64,000 nt of DNA, taken from Citrus sinensis. Its lineage: Eukaryota; Streptophyta; Magnoliopsida; Sapindales; Rutaceae. Position numbers and translations under genes: made by a program. The stretch is taken from NCBI RefSeq assembly GCF_022201045.2, contig NC_068563.1:25827001-25891000 (forward strand), in the 5' to 3' direction. The notes beneath the pieces are model-generated. The model did not search any database. It was not told where the DNA came from and saw nothing but the letters and a program-made list of their open reading frames with translations. Positions within the stretch are counted from its first letter, which is position 1, and each line of letters opens with the position of its first letter. Below, piece by piece: positions 56,855 through 64,000 of the stretch.

Positions 56855-59800
56855 TCACAGCAAACCTGCCAGCATTGCTCCAGGATCGTTTGACGGTGCT
56901 GCTGGTGGAACTGGTTGGGCTACTGAAGGTGTTGGTGGCACTGGGGCAGGTGGACGGGGAGCAATGGGAATGCTGACTAATTGTTCCTTGATGAACTCCT
57001 TTAACCTGCAAATCAAATGGTCTTATCAGTCTGGCAAGTTGTTAAAACTCAAATATAACTCAAGAATAGGCCTATGAGGCTGAATTTCATACTCAAATGT
57101 TAGTGTAGGGTCTCCTGAGGCAACCGTCATTCGCAGCTGCGTTCTATCTGCTGGATCTGTTTCAATTCTACTCTGAATGTCACAGAAGAAATATCTGTCA
57201 AACAGTGTTATTTCTTTTCACTAATAACAATGCATTATCTGCATCTAAAATTTAACAATACTTCAGGGTATTATTACCATAACAATTATTATTATTATTA
57301 TCATTTTGGTTAAAATTTTCCTCCCCATGCAAGTTACAAAATCATGTGATGCTCATACGGACTTAAGCTAGATTCATTTTTAGAAGACACTGCCACTGAA
57401 GAAGCTAGACAGCGTGATCTCAATACTAAATTAAAATGAGAACACAATAAAAACTGACTCACAAACACAATGGTACTTGTAGAGCACGAGGACTACAGGC
57501 ATTTGAACTGTAATACGGAATGAACGAGTAAACTTTAACAAAGGAGTAAAGGTTGCTTCCAGGTGTTATTCATAACATGCCCATCCTGAAATCATATAAT
57601 TAGCCCAGATAAATAGCTAGAAGCAGATATTTCTTCCTTACCAAGCAAAGCATGGCTCGTGTACTTTCTGAGTAAAATGTTGTGCTTGCAACCAAATTGT
57701 TAGGATTTGGGTCCTAAAACACAAAATCAAACTATGAACAAAAATTATATAATTGAAAGATAAAGGTGAGAGTGAAAGGATGAAGCACTTACAAGCCCTG
57801 GACAGACCATCAAATGGCAACTGTTAAATAAATTAGCCATTTCAAGTAGTGGCATTGGGCGCACACCTCTAACCTGCACAATTAATAGAAAAAATATGGG
57901 TGTTTGAATGAGAAAAATATATGGAGCTTGCCATTTGATGTAACATTGCCTTAAAGGCAGATTATGGTCATTAAGCCAATTTCTTTTCACCTCAATTGCA
58001 TTTTGATACTCATGAATAAAGAACATAATATTTGCAACCAAATTAATCCAAGACTAATGACTGCAAGAGGCTCTAACAAGTAATTTACTAAAATATAAAA
58101 TTCACTTCAGTAACAAATCTAATTATTTTTGTTATTATCAACATCATTTAGTGCAATAAAAAGCAGAAAACAAAGAAAATGTATTGTTTTTATTAATAAC
58201 AAATACGGTGTGTAAAAAGGAAAGGCAGCATGTACAAACCACTTCTTGAAGCTTTAAAGGTGGGCCTGAAAGTGATCTCCATTGTGGGAAAAACTCTTCA
58301 GCAGACACAGTTATAGGCTGAAGAAACTTATTCAGGACTGCAGGAAGGCGAAGCTTGACATTTACCTATATAAGGGAAAATTTGGATATCAACACTACCA
58401 CATATTACTGAGGCCCGAGCACAAAAACATGTTAAACATGAATTTATTTTTAGCACATACCATATTGGTATTAAACTTGTAGGAGAAGTCAAGAACAGCT
58501 ACATCCCTGCTTGGTCGGAGATTCATGACTTCAAGTGGGCATTGCACCTATACAAGCAAAGAGGAAAATGTCAAACAAGAAAAATTAAAACAAAAAAAGA
58601 TGGAGAACAGACTGAGAGTGACAAGTATATCCATGAAGATGACAAAAACAATATAACTAGCAGCATTCACCTGTGCTCGAGGAGGAATAGTTTCAGGTAC
58701 TAATGAGAGCTCCATCTTTAAATGGGAAGGCGGTAAAATTAGAGCTTGAACAGAAACAAGTGGAGAGGTATTCTTGTTTCCTAAGAATAGCACTAGACGT
58801 CCATGATGGCCTCGCCACTCAGCTTTAATACCAATCTGGGATAACATTTAACAAATAAATCATGTCATGCCTTGGTAAGAAACTGTAAGGCCATCCCAAA
58901 GAATGTGAGGGAGATATCGTCAAAATAACCATAAACTTAAATAGATGATGGCTAATAGGATAGTGAGGAAAAATTTTGAAGGAAAAAGTCAAACCTGAAC
59001 ATAAGGATCCTCATAGAGTACACCGCTATCCTTTAAGCATAAAGCATGAAATCTTTCGGCAATATTTCCTATTGGCTGCAAAAATAGATGACAGATGTTT
59101 AGATGTTAACAGAATGTCATGGTTTCAACATGAAGAGAATGTGCAAAAGAGTGGTATGCTGCAGGGAAAGTGAAAAGCTTTCAGGAAAAGAAAATTATAA
59201 CAAAAATGAAAGAAAAGAAACATCTATATTAGGACTTCATAAAAGCTCTTATAATGTAGAAGGCCGAAAAACCAAGGAAATTTTTTCTTCAAAGTACTAT
59301 AACGTGATAGAACTGCACACGCAACACAACCATAAGTACCTAACTCTCTGAGTAGTTGGGTATTATTCTCTGGGGTCTATTTATGCTACATTCAGATGCC
59401 TCTGTACTATATATAGCCAGAGCATATAGTCACTAAAACCAGCCCGATCTAGGAGGAACCGAGGGGAACCCATCCAGCAAGGCAGGTTCTACAGATATAT
59501 TGACAATCTACTCACATTCAAATGAGCAAACCAAAGTCTACAATGGCATATATACACCAAAATAACAAACAGGTAATAAATACAAACCTCAACAGCATTT
59601 GTCTGCACTGTAACAGGTACTATGGCCGCTGCGTCCACAGCTGCAACTCCTTCCAATCCAGACACCACATTTTGCTCAGATTCACCGTCAACAGGAGGAC
59701 CTTCGATAGCAAGTGGGCCCAAAAGATCACCAAGAAGATCAGGTGATGGAGAAGGAGAAGGAGGTTGAGGTTGAGGATCTACTTTGGTCAAAGTCCCATT

Positions 59801-62800
59801 TGGCTGGGCCATCCCTGGATCTGTTGAATTATGATCCTGTAAAGGTAAAAGCATGTCAGTATCCAATTACAGCCATAAATCTGATGTATTCAATCCAAAG
59901 GCAAAATTCATAAGGGAGATATGAACTCGATTTCATGAAGAGATAGACACCAACCACACTACTGCTCATGCTGGGAACTTTTACAAGACCAAGCTGGTTG
60001 ACTGGCGATGTCCCATTAGCAGAGCTTTGGTCAGCTACAACCAATGCAGTTGATGTCTGCTGCTGCTGCGCTCGCAACTTGATGGCACTTTGCTCTGCAG
60101 TATCAACTTCAACATCTTCGGCTTTTTTGATCAATGAAGACTAAATGGTAAAGAGTAACAGTTAGTGTCAAAGATTCTGAATGAAAACCTCAATCAAACT
60201 TTTTGATGAACTGGTCCTCTGCATATAACTACTAGAGGAGGTGACTGATCTGATCACATTGTAAATTTAAATACACATACTTGGCGCTCAGGGAATTTAG
60301 GCATTTCAGCCAAGATATCCATCAAAGCTGCCCCTTTCCTACTCAATGCAAAGTACTCAACAGCTCGTTGTTGAATCTCAACTTCGATGCAACTCTCATA
60401 TCTAAAACAATACAGGACTGCATTAGGAAATTCACATCATTTGTAGACAATTATGTGAAAACTAGCAAAATCCAAAATCCAATGGTAACTCTCACTTATT
60501 GAATATTGCCCAGATCTGATTCTGTAATTCTGGATCTGCGGGTTGTGTGTGCATTAAGATCTTGGCATATGTTGAAAGAAGAATAGCAACAGTGGACATC
60601 CTGAAAATGCAATACGCATTTTAACCAAGAAACAAAAGCTTTTTAAATATGAAGGAAGAACATGAAGTGCTCTTACGAAACAGTTGGAAGCTTCTCGTGA
60701 ATGATGCTGAATATCTCCTTTGGACTACAGCCAGGTCGTCTGGCCAAAAGGTGGCTGTACTCTCCAAGAAGATAAGCACTAACCTATGGCAATGGCAAAA
60801 TAAGTCAAATATGACATAAATAAAAAACTTTTAAGATGTAATGACATACTAAATTGAATAAAATATTCAGAATATTCTAAAGCTTCATTTTCAATTAATG
60901 TTTGCATGGTGAAATTGTACTCTAAAAAATGGAAAACTAGTCAGAGTGTTCATGCTTTATGAGGTATTGTACAAAATTGAAATTCTACAAATCCACAAGA
61001 TTCATAAAGTATTCCAAACATATGAAATCTATTACCATATGCATAGAACCAGACTGCAAGATACAAATTTGGAAGCCAACTGGGAGAAACAAGTATTATA
61101 GCCTGTCTGAATATTTTTTTTTTTTTTTTTTGGGAAAAGTTGCCTAATTTTTGTGATGGAAATTGATCTCTGTATATTCTCATAACATATCGTTAAAGCC
61201 AATAATAGTATGAAGTCAATAAGAATCACATTATAGAGGTAAGTAAAAACTCGACCAACAAAAAATATGAGTTGACTTCATTGGACCACCCAAATAAAGC
61301 GTGAAGATTCCTATCCAATGCAAATATAGCTAATTTGGAAAATGAATGAAGGTCAGAAGTATAATCACCTTAACCATTGTCTCATGTATGGCTAATTTGG
61401 AAATATGGCTAATTTGGAAAATGAATGAAGGTCAGAAGTTAATCACCTTAACCATTGTCTCATGTATGGCAGGCTTGTCGAGATATTCTCTGGCTTTTGC
61501 AGCTGCATAAGGCTGATCAAATATGGATAATGAAGTCTCAGTCAATATTAAATGAGCAGGTCCACTAGATAAATGATTAACTGTGTTTAAATAACAAACG
61601 TGTAGATCACCTGTAGGTCCTCATTGTTTGTAACAAATTGCACAACACGGAACCATATGTCATCGCTGACGAAATCTCCAGCTTTGTCAATCAGCTGAAG
61701 AATGACATCCACATACCTGTGAAGAATCATAGGATATGATATCATATGCACAGCTTATACAATCTTGTTTCTTCAACAAAAAGAGTACTTAAGTGACCAT
61801 AAAGGCAAGAAAGAAGGCAGCAGCTAGGAAAAGAAAATGCTAGAAAGCTCCATGATAATAAATAGGCAGGTGCTAAGTTACATTAACTGTAACTTCCAGC
61901 TGACCTAAAAGTAGTTTCCCACAACCCCTAAATTATTTGAGCGGCAACAACCTAGAGGTACAAAGAAACTATTTTTGGGTGGTTGTATGTTACAGCTAAT
62001 GTACAGCAGGGCCCTGATGGAAGTGCTTATTAACCACATAATTTCCATCCAAGAGATACCAAAAGGACAAAAGAAAATCACCTGATAGTAAATTCGGCCC
62101 AGTTTGGCCACTAACCTACTTACTGTTTTACTAGATCCAGAGGACAAAAGCAATGCCCAAGAATGTCATATGGTATAGTTTTGGGTATTAGTCTAAGGTA
62201 TGCAAATTTACTAGTGGCCCATTCAATGTCAGATATACAAAACTCTTGCATGTAGTAGGAGATAATTTCTCTAAAACCTGCCAAAGTGATGTTATGGTCC
62301 CAATTTAAAATATGATGGAGGTTTTGGCATTGTTCCAACCCCCCCTTTTAATTGAATAGCATATTGGGTTGGTGTAGCTCAATTACAATTTGGCTATAAT
62401 GAAGACCAGCTCAGGGCTGCACTCAACGTCTCAGTACAGATAATTCTCTCACATCTGCCCCACATTTACCCCCACAGAGTGGCATAGCAAATGTTACTGT
62501 AATTTCAAGGGTCAGTTTATCACATCATCTTTGGTCATTTACCATACAAACAAGATCCAGTGGTTGAACTAGTTATGGAATTAAGGTCAAATGTATTAGT
62601 CTCTTGCACTACATCCCCCCATGGATTATCTCTAGAAGCAACCTTCATATGTAGCTATTCACCTCCTTTTTTATTACCTTAAAGACAGACAAGGAAATTT
62701 ACATTTCCAATTGTCTGTCAACTGCAGGTATCCTTCTAGCTTAGGCCATCTACATTTCCATATATTTCCCTAAATTTCTAAAGTATAACATTCTCACCAT

Positions 62801-63106
62801 GACAAATCAGGAGCAAATTTCTCAGCAAGAATAGCAGCTTTAAGGGAAAGTTCCTCACGCATTGCAAAGTCCGCTGTGCTAAGATACTGGAAAACAGATG
62901 CAAATCAGTAGCATGCTCACTTTGTGCTTGAAAACTCTTTCAGCAGATAGCAAGGAATAGTCAATAATATAAATAAAATGTCCCCTGAATCACGTAGAAC
63001 TAGTCTATATTCAGCCATTTATACCTGCAACAGTTCTTCAACTATATCCTTTGCATTTGAAACATCACACATTCCATACAGGAGATCAAGAGCACGCCTA
63101 CGAATA
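56855..63106 (-). CDS. AP2A: AP-2 complex subunit alpha, C-terminal part
   Basis: Partial gene, 5' exons beyond the right edge. Seventeen exons: 63106-63025, 62886-62798, 61716-61611, 61512-61447, 60783-60677, 60600-60496, 60401-60281, 60140-59955, 59836-59588, 59075-58995, 58835-58671, 58547-58461, 58365-58240, 57873-57793, 57713-57642, 57172-57093, 57005-56855. They give 650 residues plus stop, all phases consistent. The first exons are the end of the adaptin trunk ([40 protein letters not shown]). Then comes a Pro/Gln/Ser-rich hinge ([20 protein letters not shown], with clathrin-type DLL motifs). The alpha appendage follows ([39 protein letters not shown]), ending [12 protein letters not shown]-2 alpha is the large subunit of the plasma-membrane adaptor that recruits clathrin, cargo and accessory proteins in endocytosis. 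Confidence 0.95.
61329..61468. repeat. Tandem duplication copying a splice donor
   Basis: A block of about 62 bp (GCTAATTTGGAAAATGAATG ... CTCATGTATG) occurs at 61329-61390 and 61408-61468, with a partial third start at 61391. It spans the last 22 nt of an AP-2 alpha exon and its donor at 61447, so an extra donor with exon-end sequence exists in the following intron. Confidence 0.85.
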
Positions 63107-64000
63107 CTGAGGGGTAAAGATGAACAAGAGTTAGTAAAAGTAAGTTCACAGAACAATAAGTGATAAAGACTTACCAAAAAACTAGTGGTGGCACAATTGA
63201 ATCACTGAAAGACGACAAAAATTCAAGAAGAACGTGAAAAGGAAAGGTAAACTCATTTCTCTGCATTTTGATCTTTCTTATGTTAAATAGTCCATTTTAA
63301 GAGCAACTCTGGTGACAAGAATAAGTGCCTCCATTAAACGAATATGCTCATAATTTTACATACATCCTCAGAAATATTCTGTCCAACTCCTTGGGACGGA
63401 AATGCATATTAAATGACCTAAATTGGTTGGCTACGCTACTCAAATTTATCATTTATCAATAAGGGTTATTAAAAAATGTCATTGGCAAATTAACCAGATT
63501 CCTTAGATCTTCAGCAAGCAGGAACAAGAACCAAAAGTTAGAATCTCTAAATGAAGACTAGAGATCACTTTAGACTCTATTTCCAATGGACAGATGAAGA
63601 CCATGGTATTAGCAAACACTAAGGATATCTTTATCTAATTATATAGCCATTAATATTTTTTGTGATCTTACTAAAATAAGACGTGTTTATGGAATGCAGG
63701 TCTAAATAAAATGGTGACCAGTACACAATTAACAAATAATTGTTGGAATAAAATATACTTTCGTTTGAAAAAAAAAAATCCACTATAACTAGATTGACTA
63801 ATATCTTGATTTAACAACTTTGGTGCTCAACAATTTTTCTAACTCAGTCCTTTCTAAGAAAAAAAAAAGAAGAAAATAATACTTTGGAAATGCAATTGCA
63901 GCATGCCAACTCATGTCCCACAAACGGGAAATTTACAAAGTCAACAAAGTTTGCCCCAACAAATGCACATTACATCAAGAAGCTTCAAAACTGATATAAG
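63107..64000 (-). other. Partial intron of AP-2 alpha running off the window
   Basis: The exon upstream of [10 protein letters not shown] should encode a trunk segment ending near LKDPDIS. No such sequence was found on the minus strand up to 64000, so this 0.9 kb is treated as intron continuing past the edge. Confidence 0.6.

Noticed and set aside
63176..63206. Possible further AP-2 alpha exon
   Set aside because: The minus-strand translation does not match the expected trunk sequence before SIRRRALD and contains stops in the needed frame.
1..64000. CRISPR arrays, bacterial-type operons, organellar insertion
   Set aside because: No regularly spaced identical repeats and no plastid or mitochondrial genes were recognised; the genes are spliced nuclear plant genes.

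Overview
This is a nuclear genomic window from a flowering plant, most likely a woody eudicot. The evidence is AT-rich intergenic DNA, GT-AG introns, plant-only protein families (AHL, EXL-type GDSL, plant AAAP GABA transporter) and many small non-autonomous DNA transposons. The protein and repeat style reminds me of Citrus, but that is an impression and was not tested.

Layout. (1) 1-9.2 kb: AT-rich DNA around one intronless hAT-transposase-derived BED zinc-finger gene (minus, 2434-4344), then a candidate 1.9 kb terminal-inverted-repeat element (6167-8071). (2) 9.2-11.5 kb: a five-exon EXL-type GDSL esterase/lipase (minus). (3) 12.1-18.5 kb: a mobile-element cluster with a solo Copia-like LTR, a LINE RNase H fragment, two MULE-type MITEs with 10-bp target duplications, a Harbinger-type MITE, a tRNA-derived SINE, a near-perfect foldback and a degenerate tandem repeat. 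The 5' part and first intron of a GABA-transporter-like gene (plus, 16268-21238) lie inside it. (4) 21.6-28.3 kb: an AT-hook (AHL/PPC) gene (minus) with a broken partial copy upstream and three copies of its distal upstream DNA. (5) 29.6-31.5 kb: a 108-residue twin-CX9C (DUF3128/Emi1-like) gene (minus). (6) 32.4-40.8 kb: a complete 20-exon RAD5A-type SNF2/RING DNA-damage-tolerance gene (minus). (7) 41-47 kb: intergenic DNA with a candidate TE, a Harbinger MITE and a GC-richer E2F-site island. (8) 47.1-55.7 kb: a nine-exon DDT/PHD chromatin-type gene of the PTM family (plus). (9) 56.9-63.1 kb: the C-terminal 17 exons of AP-2 adaptor alpha-adaptin (minus), whose 5' part lies beyond the right edge.

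The genes are independent housekeeping or regulatory units. The order RAD5A, PTM-like PHD gene, AP-2 alpha matches, from memory, Arabidopsis At5g22750, At5g22760, At5g22770/80, so the right half looks like an old conserved block, whereas the left half is rich in mobile elements.

Exon boundaries were set by hand from GT/AG sites, phase consistency and remembered family sequences. For every multi-exon gene the exon lengths sum to an open frame. The most interesting observations are an in-frame, stop-free 102-nt intron in the middle of a PHD zinc finger of the PTM-like gene, a tandem duplication that copies a splice donor in the AP-2 alpha gene, the partial duplication and triplication around the AHL gene, and two foldbacks with different arms but the same GTGGGACCCAC centre.
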